A stretch of 64,000 nt of DNA from Salvia splendens (Eukaryota > Streptophyta > Magnoliopsida > Lamiales > Lamiaceae). Positions 21,821 through 33,376 of the stretch are shown here, in pieces. Position 1 is the first letter of the stretch, and every line of letters begins with the position of its first letter. The notes under the pieces are model-generated. The model had not been told where the DNA came from and ran no database searches. It worked only from the letters and a program-made list of their open reading frames with translations. Both the position numbers and the translations under genes were made by a program. The stretch spans positions 8,087,593-8,151,592 of the forward strand of contig NC_056045.1 of assembly GCF_004379255.2 (NCBI RefSeq), written 5' to 3'.

Positions 21821-23830
21821 AGTTTAATCGGGGGGGAAAAAGTGAGTTTGCTTGAAAACTTTGATAAATATGCGTTTTTAATTGATTTGTGTGAAGTTTG
21901 ATTTGAATCTTTGGTGAATGATGTAAGTTTATGTGCAAACATGTTTAAGAGAGTCTTATCAAGCATGATTGTGTGTTATAAGCATGAGAATTGGTGTTTG
22001 GATGATTGAGAAGGAAACCCTAATTTAGAAATTGTGTATCTGTTATCTGTGATGTTCGACCAGTAGCTTCTGATGAGTAATTGACCTACCAAACGGCCGA
22101 ATTTTGATATGAAAATTTTACTGAGTAAACTTCAAGGTGTTACCTGTGTCTCGTGTGAATTTCAGCCCTTTTAATAAATATTTGAAATTGACTGCGCAAA
22201 TCTGCCAGAAACTCGTGTTCTCGCCATGAATGTTTCGTTTTCTATTTGACTAACCAAATGACCTCCGATTGATATGATTCTTGAAGTTGATAAAAATTTG
22301 AAGTGTCTTCTGAGTCGTGTTAAATGTTCAGCTTTTTTGGGCATTGGATAAATTTATGGTAAATTTTTCAAATGAACTGCGTAGTGCTGTCAGAGATTGT
22401 ATGTTCCGACCAGAGAGTTTAATACGTTATATGACTGACTAAATGACGTGATTTCGGTGTGAAAATTTTCATGGATGAACTTGAATGTGCCCTCTGTATT
22501 GTGATCCAAAATTTAGCTTCATATGAGGTCGGGTGAATTTATAGTGATTTTTACAAAACGGTCGCGCAGTTTTACCAGTTTTCTGCCTTGTTAAAATGAC
22601 ACCTAGTTTCAAGTTTAAAAGTATTATATGATGCATGTATGTCCAAGGAATGTGTTTAAATGTTGAAAACGATAGGACATGCATAGTAAAATGTTGTTGT
22701 GGAAGGCTGACTTGTGTTGTCGTTGACAAGGGTGTTGTGTACTCGTGAACTCGAGGATCGAGAGTTGCTATAAGTTGGGTTGTGAATTTGCTAAGCGATC
22801 GAGGTGGGCTTTCTTTTCAAACCTCTTTATTTTTCCGAAAATATGATGTGGTGTTATAAGGGTGGTTTAAAGTGTTATGTCATGCCGTGATTGTTTTGAT
22901 GTTGAGATTTTTGCCTAATGCCTAGTTCGTTTGAGCTTGCTCCGTTAGGCTATAGGGCTATGTTGAGATTGTGCTTGATGCCTAGTTTGTGAGTTCGCTC
23001 CATTAGGCTATAGGGCTATGATAAACGAATTCGGGTCTGAGTAGGGCCGCAAACCCTATCAGGCTGTGTACACAGAGGGGATCGTTAGCCGTCCTTGCTA
23101 GTCGGCCGGTCTCATGGGCGAATAGTGTTGCCACACTTTCGTCGCACTATGGTAAGAGGATGTGATTGATTGATTGATGTGGAAAATGAGGAGATAAATT
23201 GTCTGGCCAGACTAGGATTTTTGTGTTCTCGTGATATTTCTTACTATATAAAACTCGAGATCACTGGTATGGATGACATAACTTATTAAAATGTTTTCGG
23301 CATGAGCCCATTGAGTACATCAAGTACTTAGCCCTGCATATTATTTTCTTATGTGCAGGTTGAGCAGGATGTTGTGGAGGATGTTGACCTAGCCTTAGGA
23401 TGCGTCGTGTCTTCATACATAGGCGTGATCCTTGACTCTCCCTTTGAACCTTATTTCCGCTGCTAGGTTTTTGAATCATGTTTCAATACTTAAATCTTTT
23501 CTTACTATGATGAGCATGTTTTGGTCACGGTAGGTTTTAAACGTCTATTTACATTATTGTCTGAAAATGATGTCTTTCACGTGAGTTAGACTACATGTTT
23601 TTCTTAGAAGTTGATTGGGTCTTAAATAACTATTTTTCTCCGCTGCTTCTTTTAAAAATGTTTATCATATGTTGTTTTATTTAATAGCAAAGTTATAATT
23701 TTAAGTTTCTTTAAAACAAAAAGAAATTTTTTTCCTTCAAGTTAATTAAGTTTTCAATAGAAATCTACCTTTTACATGTTGTATCACGACCGCCGCGTTT
23801 GTAGTAACCCTAGTATGGGCGGTCGTGACA
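21821..23830 (+). repeat. LTR2 of array, right part
   Basis: It continues LTR2 after element B and ends GTCGTGACA at 23830. Compared with LTR1 it lacks about 110 bp near 22663 (between GTTGAAA and GAGAAAACGAT) and some 20 bp near 22172. It keeps the duplicated GATGCCTAG block, the conserved 3' module and the terminal inverted repeat. Confidence 0.93.
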
Positions 23831-23833
23831 GAG

Positions 23834-23845
23834 TGGTATCAGAGC
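23834..23845 (+). other. Primer binding site, initiator-Met tRNA (array unit 2)
   Basis: TGGTATCAGAGC lies three bases after LTR2. Its presence shows that LTR2 also serves as the 5' LTR of a further unit. Confidence 0.92.
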
Positions 23846-24599
23846 TTTGTTCTTTCGCTCTGGTCCGAGAGTCTTCTTTTACTTTGAGTCTAAGTTAGTG
23901 AACCCTTATTGACTAGAAGTGTCATGAAGGCTCAACATCCACAGCATCACGCTCAACCAATGAAAGTGAGGTATGTTTTATTTGTTGAAGGCATGTGAGA
24001 TGGATGCACGAAATGGATGATGATATGATATGACGTTTGACAAGTTTATGCATGTGAATGAACGATATGCATGAGGATGAGTTATAATGGGATGACTATG
24101 TGAGCATGATTGCCATGATAGCTTGAGCATGTATTATGTGTGTAGACATGATGTTGTAATAGCATGATTACGTGGAATACGAGTATGACTGGCATGATAA
24201 GTTAAGACACGTGTTGTATTTACGAATGTGATATTGTTATAGTATGATTATGTGAGACATGAGCAAGATTGGCCTGATGACTTAAGTATGTGCTATGTGT
24301 GTGAAAGTGTTATGACGTAAATTGAAGTAGATGATGATCTATGAGATGATGAATTGTGTTGTGAACTTAGAGTACCTAAAACATAAGACTAGTTGACCGC
24401 GCGAATCGTAGTTCTAAGTGAAAAACATAACTATTGCTTTTCCGAGCAATGAAACGTACGAGAATATGAGAGTTTAGGCAAACGCTTAAGTCAAGGTGCG
24501 AGACAAGAAGAACCGATGCTAAGAGATATTTTCATGCAACGACGAGCGATCATACTCGCGATTTAAATTAGTATAGTTTAATCTTGCGTAAGTGGAAGC
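23846..24599 (+). other. Non-coding leader of array unit 2
   Basis: Nearly identical to 3963-4719, including the MKAQHPQHHAQP mini-ORF (23924), the GTATGT donor-like site, the roughly 80-bp triple repeat and the same internal deletion into integrase. No gene is seen. Confidence 0.7.
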
Positions 24600-25813
24600 A
24601 CGAAGATGTATCGAGATTTGAAGCAACACTTTTGGTGGAATGGAATGAAAGGGGACGTAGAGTCATATGTGGAACGATGTCTAGCATGCCAACAAGGAAG
24701 GCCTTACACCAACGGCCATATGAGAAGTTACAACCGCTTGAAATTCCAGAATGGAAGTGGGAGCATCTAGCTATGGATTTCGTGACGGGTTTGCCAAGGT
24801 CACAGAAGGGCAACACCGCGATTTGGGTGATCATTGATCGTCTTACTAAAAGCGCGCACTTCTTACCGATGAAAATTATTTATGGCGCGGACAAGTTAGC
24901 TAAACTCTACGTGAATGAGATTGTGCGATTGCATGGAGTGCCAAAGACCATCGTGTCCGACCGCGATACGAAGTTCACATCGAAGTTTTGGATGAGTTTG
25001 CAACGAGAATTGGGCACACAACTAAACTTCAGCACTGCTTATCACCCGCAATCGGACGGGCAGTCAGAGAGGACGATTCAGACGCTTGAGGATATGTTGC
25101 GAGCCGTTGTCCTAGATCGAGGGGAAAGTTAGGAAACTGTCCTACCATTGGTTGAATTCACCTACGACAACAATTATCAAGCAACGGTCGATATGGCTCC
25201 GTACGAAGCTTTATATGGTAGGAAGTGTCAATCTCCACTTTATTGGGATGAAGTCGGCGAGAGGAAGATGTTAGGACCCGACGCTATAAAGGAGATGACT
25301 GAAATTGTACATCAAATCCGCGCAAGGATCAAGGAAGCTCAAGACAGACAGAAGTCGTATGCTGACGTGCGTCGAACGGAAATCAAATTCGACGTTGGTA
25401 ACAAAGTGTTCTTGAAAGTGTCCCCGACGAGAGGAGTTGTGAGATTTGGAGTGAAAGGCAAGCTAAAACCGCGTTTTGTGGGACCGTACGAGATTATCGA
25501 CGAAGTAGGTCTTGTAGCGTATCGATTGGCGTTACCACCCAGCTTTGGGAACGTGCACAACGTGTTCCACGTAACGCAGTTGCGCAAGTACGTGTTCGAC
25601 CCCACACATGTGATTCACCAAGATGAAGTGATCCTAACCCCCGACATGAGCTACGAGGAAAGGCCCGAAGCAATCCTAGATCGGAAGGTACAAGAGCTAC
25701 GAAACAAGACGATAGCGTCCGTGAAGGTGTTGTGGAAGCACCATGGTCCCGAGGAAGCTACGTGGGAGTTAGAAGATAAGATGAAAGAAAAGTTTCCCGA
25801 ATTGTTTGTGTGA
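24600..25813 (+). pseudogene. Gypsy integrase with chromodomain, lightly broken (array unit 2)
   Basis: The better-preserved sister of 4720-5927. The zinc-finger end is frameshifted near 24696 (CAACAAGGAAGG versus CAACAAGTGAAGG). The core is intact with [19 protein letters not shown] and [12 protein letters not shown], so all three DDE residues are present. TAG at 25130-25132 interrupts the frame in GESWET-like text (TGG to TAG). From 25148 the frame is open for 221 codons through the C-terminal fold and chromodomain to the TGA at 25811. All upstream pol domains and gag are missing, exactly as in unit 1, so the deletion predates duplication of the units. Confidence 0.92.
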
Positions 25814-25822
25814 GACGATTAA

Positions 25823-25857
25823 ATTTCGGGACGAAATTTCTGTTTAGAGGGGAAGGA
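25823..25857 (+). other. Polypurine tract with stem-loop (array unit 2)
   Basis: AGAGGGGAAGGA at 25846-25857 precedes LTR3. AAATTTCG-GGA-CGAAATTT lies just upstream. Confidence 0.8.
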
Positions 25858-28800
25858 TGTAACATCCCAAATTTTTGTGACTCTTCTTATATGTTATTCG
25901 AATTTTGGATTCTTGGAATTATGAAACTTTCGTTTCTATGTGATTAAGTGTTTTGCGTGAAATAAATTTTCGTGGTTAATGTGGGATGATGAGCTTGATG
26001 TTTTATATTTTCCAATGTGGGGAAATAATTAATAGGATCATGCATTTATATTCTTCGAGCCTATTCATTGGAATTTTCGGCCCTTCCTAATTATTGAAAT
26101 AGTATTTCATTTCTTGGATTTAATTAATTGTCTTGGGATACTTATCCAAATTAAATCCAAACCAAATGACCCCTGAATGGTACTACATGGAATTCGAACT
26201 CCATTTTTATTTTCCTTGGGAGATTTCGAAAATCTCCTATAGGAGAAAAATTATTTTCATTTGATTTAATTGGTGCTTTATTGACTCTCTTCCTTTGAAT
26301 TTATTCCAATTAAATCATGTTATAATTTATTTCTTCACCTAAAATAAATAGAGAGTTGGGACATTCCTTGGTTAGCAATTTTCGGCCCCTCCACTAAATT
26401 TTCCTTCCGGGAATTTAATTAATTGTTGCCTATTTTATGGGAGCCTTTTTCCTATAAATAAATTGCCTAATTTAAATCCAATTCTTTTAATTGGCGATTT
26501 AAATAATTTCCTTGTGCAATTCCTTATGGAAATTTTCTGCCCCCCACCATTATTTTCATACTTGGAGATTTAATTTATTTTGTTCCCTTATTTATGAAAT
26601 ATTCACTTTTATTTCCTAAGTTGTGAATATATTCTCTCCAAGTAAATACCAAATAAATTCCTTGATATTCCTACATGGAATTTTCAAAAATTTCCTCCCC
26701 TTCCCACATGCTTATTTTATTCTTTTAATTGTGGGATTTATTTAATTGTATTTTTCCCCACAATTAATTAATTAATTGATTTTAAACCTAACCCTAATCC
26801 TATAAAAACACCTAAACTAAACCCTAGCCCCCATTCTCCCTCAATTTTCGTGCCTCCCTCCTCCCTCTCCACATTCTCTCCAAAAAACTTCTTCCACCAT
26901 TGTTTCTTGCATCCATTGAAGTTTATTTTCAAGAATCTCCGACGAATCACCTCGTTTCTTGGTTCTACCGATTCGTTTTATCAAAGAAGGTATATTGGCT
27001 TCACTTTTCCTCATTCTTTTCATTTGAACCATGTTCTTGAATCCTACATGCATGTAGTGGGTGTAGGAATCGTAGATCGCAAGTTTAATCGGGGGGAAAA
27101 GTGAGTTTGCTTGAAAACTTTCATAAATATGCGTTTTCAATTGATTTGTGTGAAGTTTGATTTGAATCTTTGGTGAATGATGTAAGTTTATGTGCAAACA
27201 TGTTTAAGAGAGTCTTATCAAGCATGATTGTGTGTTATAAGCATGAGAATTGGTGTTTGGATGATTGAGAAGGAAACCCTAATTTAGAAATTGTGTATCT
27301 GTTATCTGTGATATTCGACCAGTAGCTTCTGATGAGTAATTGACCTACCAAACGGCCGAATTTTGATATGAAAATTTTACTGAGTAAACTTCAAGGTGTT
27401 ACCTGTGTCTCGTGTGAATTTCAGCCCTTTTTATCGAAAAATGAATGTTTCGTTTTCTGTTTGACTGACCAAATGACCTCCGATTGATGTGATTCTTGAA
27501 CTAGATGAAATTTGAGTGTCTTCTGAGTTGTGTTAAATTTTCAGTCTTTTTGGGCATTGGATGAATTTATGGTAAATATTTCAAATGAACTGCGCAGTGC
27601 TGTCAGAGATTGTATGTTCCGACCAGAGAGTTTAATATGTAATATGACTGACTAAATGACGTGATTTCGGTGTGAAAATTTTCATGGATGAACTTGAATG
27701 TGCCCTCTGTATTGTGATCCAAAATTTAGCTTCGTATGAGGTCGGGTGAATTTATAGTGATTTTTACAAAACGGTCGCGCAGTTTTGCCAGTTTTCTGCC
27801 TTGTTAAAATGACACCTAGTTTCAAGTTTAAAAGTATTATATGATGCATGTATGTCCAAGGAATGTGTTTAAATGTTGAAATCACTTGTGATAAGTTGGA
27901 ATGTGTTACGTGTGTCTTTACACCATTGTGACGTATGTTGGGTTGGGGAATTTGAGAAAAAACGATTAGAAAGAAAACGATAGGACATGCATAGTAAAAT
28001 GTTGTTGTGGAAGGCTGACTTTTGTTGTCGTTGACAAGGGTGTTGTGTACTCGTGAGGATCGAGAGTTGCTATAAGTTGGGTTGTGAATTTGCTAAGCGA
28101 TCGAGGTGGGCTTTCTTTTCAAACCTCTTTATTTTTCCGAAAATATGATGTGGTGTTATAAGGGTGGTTTAAAGTGTTATGTCATGCCGTGATTGTTTTG
28201 ATGTTGAGATTTTTGCCTGATGCCTAGTTCGTTTGAGCTTGCTCCGTTAGGCTATAAGGCTATGTTGAGATTGTGCTTGATGCCTAGTTTGTGAATTCGC
28301 TCCATTAGGCTATAGGGCTATGATAAACGAATTCGGGTCTGAGTAGGGCCGCAAACCCTATCAGACTGTGTACACAGAGGGGATCGTGAGCCGTCCTTGC
28401 TAGTCGGCCGGTCTCATGGGCGAATAGTGTGGCCACACTTTCGTCGCACTATGGTAAGAGGATGTGATTGATTGATTGATGTGGAAAATGAGGAGATAAA
28501 TTGTCTGGCCAGACTTGGATTTTTGTGTTCTCGTGATATTTCTTACTATATAAAACTCGAGATCACTGGTATGGATGACATAACTTATTAAAATGTTTTC
28601 GGCATGAGCCCATTGAGTACATCAAGTACTTAGCCCTGCATATTATTTTCTTATGTGCAGGTTGAGCAGGATGTTGTGGAGGATGTTGACCTAGCCTTAG
28701 GATGCGTCGTGTCTTCATACATAGGCGTGATCCTTGACTCTCCCTTTGAACCTTATTTCCGCTGCTAGGTTTTTGAATCATGTTTCAATACTTAAATCTT

Positions 28801-29132
28801 TTCTTACTATGATGAGCATGTTTTGGTTACGTTAGGTTTTAAACGTCTATTTACATTATTGTCTGAAAATGATGTCTTTCACGTAAGTTAGACTTCATGT
28901 TTTTCTTAGAAGTTGATTGGGTCTTAAATAACTATTTTTCTCCGCTGCTTCTTTTAAAAATGTTTATCATATGTTGTTTTATTTAATAGCAAAGTTATAA
29001 TTTTAAGTTTCTTTAAAACAAAAAGAAATTTTTTTCCTTCAAGTTAATTAAGTTTTCAATAGAAATCTACCCTTTACATGTTGTATCACGACCGTCGCGT
29101 TTGTAGTAACCCTAGTATGGGCGGTCGTGACA
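25858..29132 (+). repeat. LTR3, right end of tandem gypsy array
   Basis: 3275 bp from TGTAACATCC to GTCGTGACA. It lacks about 140 bp near 26401 relative to LTR1, and a short block near 27445. No primer site follows: the next bases, ATTATCAAGG, are copia integrase sequence on the other strand. This is therefore the true right end of the array, and ATTAT (29133-29137) is its presumed right target-site duplication. Confidence 0.93.
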
Positions 29133-29600
29133 ATTATCAAGGCTTGGGTGATTTCAAGGATGATTCGGTTTTTTCTCTCGGCTACTCCATTCTGTTCGGG
29201 GGTATAAGGGAAGGAAGTTTGATGGATGAGGTCTTTTTCGGTAAAGAAGTCAGACTTTTTTTGGTTAACGAATTCTCTGCCATTATCGGACCGAAGGGTT
29301 TTTATGGTGGTCTAGAACTGGGTTTGAACAAGTTTAAAGAAAATAATGAATTTTTCAGGCACCTCGGATTTGTGTTTCAAAAAATATATCCATGTCATCT
29401 TAGTGCAATTATCTACAACTATGACAAAGTATCTAAAACCATTCCCCCCCAACAACAGGTGCAGGACCCCAAACATCAGCATGAACAAGGGAAAAAATGG
29501 AATTCATACGAGTATTTGTAGGTTTAAACGATTGTCTGTGGCTTTTGGCCAAAACACAAGTCTCACAAGTAAAATCTTTCGGAATAGAATGTTTAGGAAA
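29133..29600 (-). pseudogene. copia integrase core fragment
   Basis: The minus-strand translation gives KTLRSDNGREFVN and TPEQNGVAERKNR, the conserved second Asp and the Glu of a copia DDE integrase, with a stop upstream in the same frame. It is cut at 29133 by the insertion of the gypsy array and extends into more degraded sequence towards 29775. The 147-codon plus-strand ORF here is an antisense shadow. Confidence 0.85.
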
Positions 29601-29774
29601 AAGTAAACTAAAATAACCAAGGGAGGGGTGTCCCAGTCATTGGTGCCAAAGCCAAATCTCCCTTTTCGTGGACCCGTGAGGTAGCATCACACTTCCTTGT
29701 TGAGCTATCTCGTCCACGTAGTAGAGTCCTTGGCTCTCAGTGCCACGCCCAAGTATCCTCCTCGTCTGAATATC

Positions 29775-30185
29775 CTACAAGATACAAAAGTCGGGATGCA
29801 TCAGCAGTGTACAGTTTAATTCCTTCGTCACATGACTTATAGACATCAAACTTTGGGACAAGGTAGGAACATAAAGGTAATTTGAAAGTCTCAATGTTGG
29901 GGATATTTCAATAGTGCCTGGCCCGGCTACAATGATCAATTCCCCACTAGCAGTTTGTATATATGTCATAGGAACATTACTAAAACTGATAAAATCATCC
30001 TTATTTGGGGTCATGGTATCGGTGGCCCCACAATAAAAAATCCATCCCTTTCTCTCTCCCTCAACTCCATTTTTCACAATATATGCAGCGGAAATTTGGT
30101 CTAGGGGATCAAACCGATTTTTATGGTCAATAGGGCAGATCTGGGTATTTTTAAAGATATCGGGGGGCTTTTTATAATAATCCAT
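29775..30185 (-). pseudogene. copia protease fragment
   Basis: An open stretch of 136 codons resembling a copia aspartic protease. WIFYCGATDTMT occupies the place of the usual WIFDSGATDTMT, so the catalytic Asp is Tyr. LYVPTLSQSLMSIS downstream is the expected C-terminal signature. No activity is expected. Confidence 0.85.
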
Positions 30186-30188
30186 AAA

Positions 30189-31454
30189 TCATGGGTCATC
30201 ATCTAAGTCATTATAAGTGGAGGGGTTTTTCTGCAAAACATGGGGTTTCCTATATAATTTTTGGAAACTATGGGGTATGTTTTGTGATAAATCATTAAAA
30301 CTAGGGTTAGGGTTGTGAACCCCCAACCCTTTACCTCCATTTGATGTGGCTCCGCCTCTCCCTTCATTCCAGTTCCTTCCCCTGGCAAAATTGCCAGCTT
30401 CGACGACGCCTCTGCCTTCGCCTCCAGCTGGTCCCCCTCCTTCTGCTTCCCTCGTCCATTTGGTGCCTCCCATTTCTCGGGATTCGACTTTTCCGTCTCA
30501 TTTCTGACGGTTAAGCCGACTGCCATCCTGGCCTTTGCTGTCTGCATCTACTTCCACCAATTGGGGTATCCCACCAGTTGGAAGCATGTCTCTCGCGTGT
30601 GCTTCTGCATTCCGCAATGGGAGCACCATAACTTGGATTTATCCGCCGGTTTACTTCCCTGGCCGTGTGCGGTGGCCGTCGGTCGAGGGTTCCCTCCCCG
30701 AGGGGGGTTGTTTTTGTCCTTGCGCTGCGAGGCCGTGACCGATTCCTCCAGATGTGGGATCAGTTCCCCCACTGTTGTTTTCAGCGGTGTTGTTGAGGGA
30801 ACTTGGCGGTCCGATTTTGCATCGGGCCACCTCCTTCTTCACCTAGCTGTATGCGGTCTCTACCTCTTTGAGGATATCGCGACGGACTCCTTCATATTCC
30901 TCATTCAGTCCAACGAGAAAACGAAGTACTCGTTTGGTGTTTGAGTACGCTCGGAATTGGCCCACTCCTTTGTCACAGCAGTCAATCGGCTGTTTCTGGC
31001 ACCGATCGATATTGATCCACATTCAATGGATCTTTCGGTAATAAGTCTCTAGGTCCATATCTCCCTGTTTAATCGTGTTTGCCTTGTCTTCTAGGTCGTA
31101 CACGAGGTAGATATCCGCCTCACTTTCATAGGTGACAGCTAGGCTCTCCCAGAGTGCCTGGGCTATTTGGTGATGGGCAAAATCTGCGATGATGTTGGTT
31201 TCGATATTGTCCACGATCTAGGAGAAGACGATGAGATCGGTCTCCTCCCAATCTCCATTCTCCTCGCTATCTGGCATCGGCGGGGCTGGTTTTCCAGTTA
31301 TGTGGGAGTAGCCTCCCCTACTCCCGATTGCGACTTTCATCAGTCGCGACCACAACGGGTAATTTCCTCCGTTGAGTTTGAATGCAACCATTACATTCTT
31401 GCTTGCTCGTATCTTGCTGCTTGATGATTCAGGCGTTGGTTTGTCGTCGGCCAT
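30189..31454 (-). pseudogene. copia gag with zinc knuckle, several breaks
   Basis: It begins MADDKPTPESSSSK at 31454, followed by NGGNYPLWSRLMKVAIG, a typical N-terminal Gag domain. A TAG near 31217 replaces an expected Trp. Gag continues with LWESLAVTYESEADIY and METYYRKIH-like text, then frameshifts. A CCHC zinc knuckle (CSHCGMQKHTRETCFQLVGYP) lies near 30565-30630. The rest is a low-complexity Gly/Asn-rich region with breaks. Confidence 0.82.
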
Positions 31455-31555
31455 TTTTTGATTGATTGGGATTTGGTTTTCTCACTTGTTTCTCTGTTTT
31501 TTGGTCGAGATTGGTATGGGGTGATGGTGAAATTTTTCTGAACCCTAATTCATAA

Positions 31556-31570
31556 CCTGCTATGAAGTCA
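31556..31570 (-). other. Degenerate primer binding site of copia element
   Basis: Immediately inside the LTR, the minus strand reads TGACTTCATAGCAGG. This fits the initiator-Met site TGGTATCAGAGC-type sequence with about four mismatches. Confidence 0.55.
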
Positions 31571-31711
31571 TGATAGAAATCCATGGGTTCCATCCTAAAA
31601 CCAATTGGTGATAGGAGGAGTGGCCCATGAGATTTATATACTAGTTTCAGTTTCCTTTTAACACCGATGTGGGACGGTTATATGTTATTTTTCTAGTTTC
31701 AATTGCCAACA
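31571..31711 (-). repeat. Short 141-bp LTR of copia element
   Basis: On the minus strand it starts TGTTGGCAATTG and ends TTTCTATCA, next to the primer-like site. It contains CCCACATCGG and a TATATAAATC box. The partner LTR is outside the window, so the boundaries rest on TG...CA and the position of gag. Confidence 0.7.
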
Positions 31712-31716
31712 TAATG

Positions 31717-31815
31717 AATTATGCAACCTTTTCTTACCCTTAAGAGACGGAAACATAATCATCTCCTAATTCAAAGTCAATGGCAGTGAGTATTGTTAGA
31801 GAAATCGCACTTCTT
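31717..31815 (-). pseudogene. Relic matching the BAHD gene upstream region, inverted
   Basis: The reverse complement of about 100 bp here matches 37443-37553 upstream of the BAHD gene at roughly 88% by eye: AAGTGCGATTTCTCTAACAA, CATTGACTTTGAATTAGGAG and AAAAGGTTGCATAA. The copia LTR is inserted at its downstream end. It is therefore probably the 5' flank of a second, inverted BAHD copy whose body was displaced left of the array. Confidence 0.6.
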
Positions 31816-31844
31816 TTTTCTTTTCGATTAAAGATTCAACTCTC

Positions 31845-31970
31845 TTTCTATCTCCATTTAATTCTTACATTCACTCTTTCTCTCGTCAATTAACAACATC
31901 AATCAACAGTTTCTAGTATCTCTTGCCGACTAAGAAATGTATAATCATAGCTGGATCGGAGGCGTAAGAT
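31845..31970 (+). repeat. Partial MITE right end
   Basis: CAACTCTCTTTCTATCTCC...GCCGACTAAGAAATGTAT...GATCGGAGGC resembles the right half of the MITE at 35741-35976 (TGACTAAGAAATGTATCATC). Only one end is seen. Confidence 0.45.
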
Positions 31971-32240
31971 AATAAATTAAGAGTTTATAATTCTTGTACT
32001 GAAATTGAAAAAAAAATAATTGTATTTTATTATTAGCGGATATTGCAACTACATCCTAATATTTAAGAATTGCTTCTTTTTGGAATTAGTAGTTATGAAA
32101 GTAGCAAATATGGATCCGTAATTTCAGATCGGTTCCACGTGAATCTGATCAGTGTCAATGAAAGTAGCAAATATTTAATAATTAGGTTAGTGTAGATGTA
32201 ACTTATGGTTTATTTTATTTATTTTAATAATGTGATTATG
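31971..32240. other. AT-rich spacer, nothing recognised
   Basis: AT-rich DNA with a repeated short string (GAAAGTAGCAAATAT at 32098 and 32160). No gene or element ends were recognised. Confidence 0.6.
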
Positions 32241-32356
32241 TGATCGACGAACCTTCCGGCGAGAGGGTAAAAGGAAGGTTGAACATTGGGTAGTGATTGT
32301 TCCAAGTGGATTGGATTGGATTTGGATTGGGATTGGGATTGGGATTGAGATTGGAT
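32241..32356 (-). pseudogene. BAHD acyltransferase coding relic
   Basis: The minus strand encodes LEQSLPNVQPSFYPLAGRF, matching LEQSLSKVLPSFYPLAGRF (residues 60-78) of the gene at 37662-38936, with matching nucleotide text upstream (CCAATCCAAATCCAATCC). The fragment is cut at its 5' side by the LTR that begins at 32358 and fades out after GRF. It shows that at least one more BAHD copy existed here in the opposite orientation. Confidence 0.8.
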
Positions 32357-32357
32357 G

Positions 32358-33376
32358 TGTAACGCCCCGCATTTTCGAACCCTAATTTTCTCAAACCTAA
32401 TTTTTTCATTTAATGCTTGAAGTACGTGAATTAAATGACTAGTGAAATGGTTATTTGATATTTCTGTGACCTAATTTGATTTAAAGTTTTGACTGTGCGT
32501 TGACTAAATCAATTTCGTTTATGACGTGGCGTATTGAATAATTGGTGCTTGGTGAATTTGTTTTTTATTCGAATGATTTGGAAACCAAGGCACTAGATAA
32601 TTTGTTTTACGATTTCGAAGTTGTGATGGGAAATCACAATTTAAATTTAATAATCCCATTCCTAGAGGATTATTTATTGGACCCAATTTCATGTTAGGTA
32701 TAACAAATTAAATAAATAATAGTCCCTCCGCCTCCAAAGAATATGCACTTTGGAGTCGGCATGTGTTTTAATGTAAAATTGGTGAAGTAAGAGAGATGTA
32801 GAGAGAAAAAGTATTGTTAGTGGATAATGAGTCTCACCTCATTAGAGGCAAAAGACTTTCTAAAATTAGAAAGTACATATTCTTTTGAGACGGACTAAAA
32901 AGGAAATAGTGCATATTCTTGACGGACGGAGGGAGTGGAATTTTAATCTTGTGAAATACTAGAGTTGGGCTACACAATTTAAATAAAATACAAGTGGTTT
33001 ATATAGCCCAAATTAATTAAATTAAATCCTATCTCTAGCCCAAATCCTAGGTTCTTTGACTTGAGCCCAAAGAATCCCTTTGATTTCAGCTGTGGGAAAA
33101 TAATTCACACGTTTAGCCTGTCCAATCTGTATAATCACGCTCCAAAATTAGTGTAGTCAACCAAATCACCCAGCCTTAAATTCCAAATTAATTGGAAGTA
33201 AATCACCAAATTAATTCACTCCTAATCTCGGTTATAGTCTACACTAATCACACAGTTCACTCCCATCAACAAATCACGTTTCACACCACACATATTACCT
33301 CTCTGTTATCTGCAATTCATTCTCAACAACTCTCAAACTTGCAAAGCTTTTGGAAGACTAGCATCCACTTAATGAA
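32358..33376 (+). repeat. Truncated gypsy LTR (related to B and C), containing a MITE
   Basis: It begins TGTAACGCCCCGC and follows the B LTR loosely for about 350 bp (CCTAATTTTC..., GACGTGGC, TTGAATAATTGGTG). It is interrupted by a MITE at 32722-32935 and continues as C/T-rich leader-like sequence to about 33376. The 3' part with the conserved module is missing, so the right boundary is approximate. Confidence 0.7.
32722..32935. mobile_element. Stowaway-like MITE
   Basis: The terminal inverted repeats GTCCCTCCGCCTCC / GACGGACGGAGGGAG, an internal TGAGTCTCACCTCATTAGAG and a TA (left) / TG (right) flank match the MITE at 34039-34275. It is non-coding. Confidence 0.8.

Larger units (their letters stand above)
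29133..31711 (-). mobile_element. Ty1/copia element, 5' half, interrupted by the gypsy array
   Basis: On the minus strand the order is short LTR (31711-31571), degenerate primer site, gag with CCHC knuckle, protease and integrase core. Protease-integrase order before RT is diagnostic of copia. The sequence stops abruptly in integrase at 29133 where LTR3 begins. The RT, RNase H and 3' LTR would lie left of the array, outside the window. Confidence 0.88.

Noticed and set aside
29078..29521. 147-codon plus-strand ORF after LTR3
   Set aside because: Antisense shadow of copia integrase, whose SDNG and NGVAERKN motifs lie on the minus strand.
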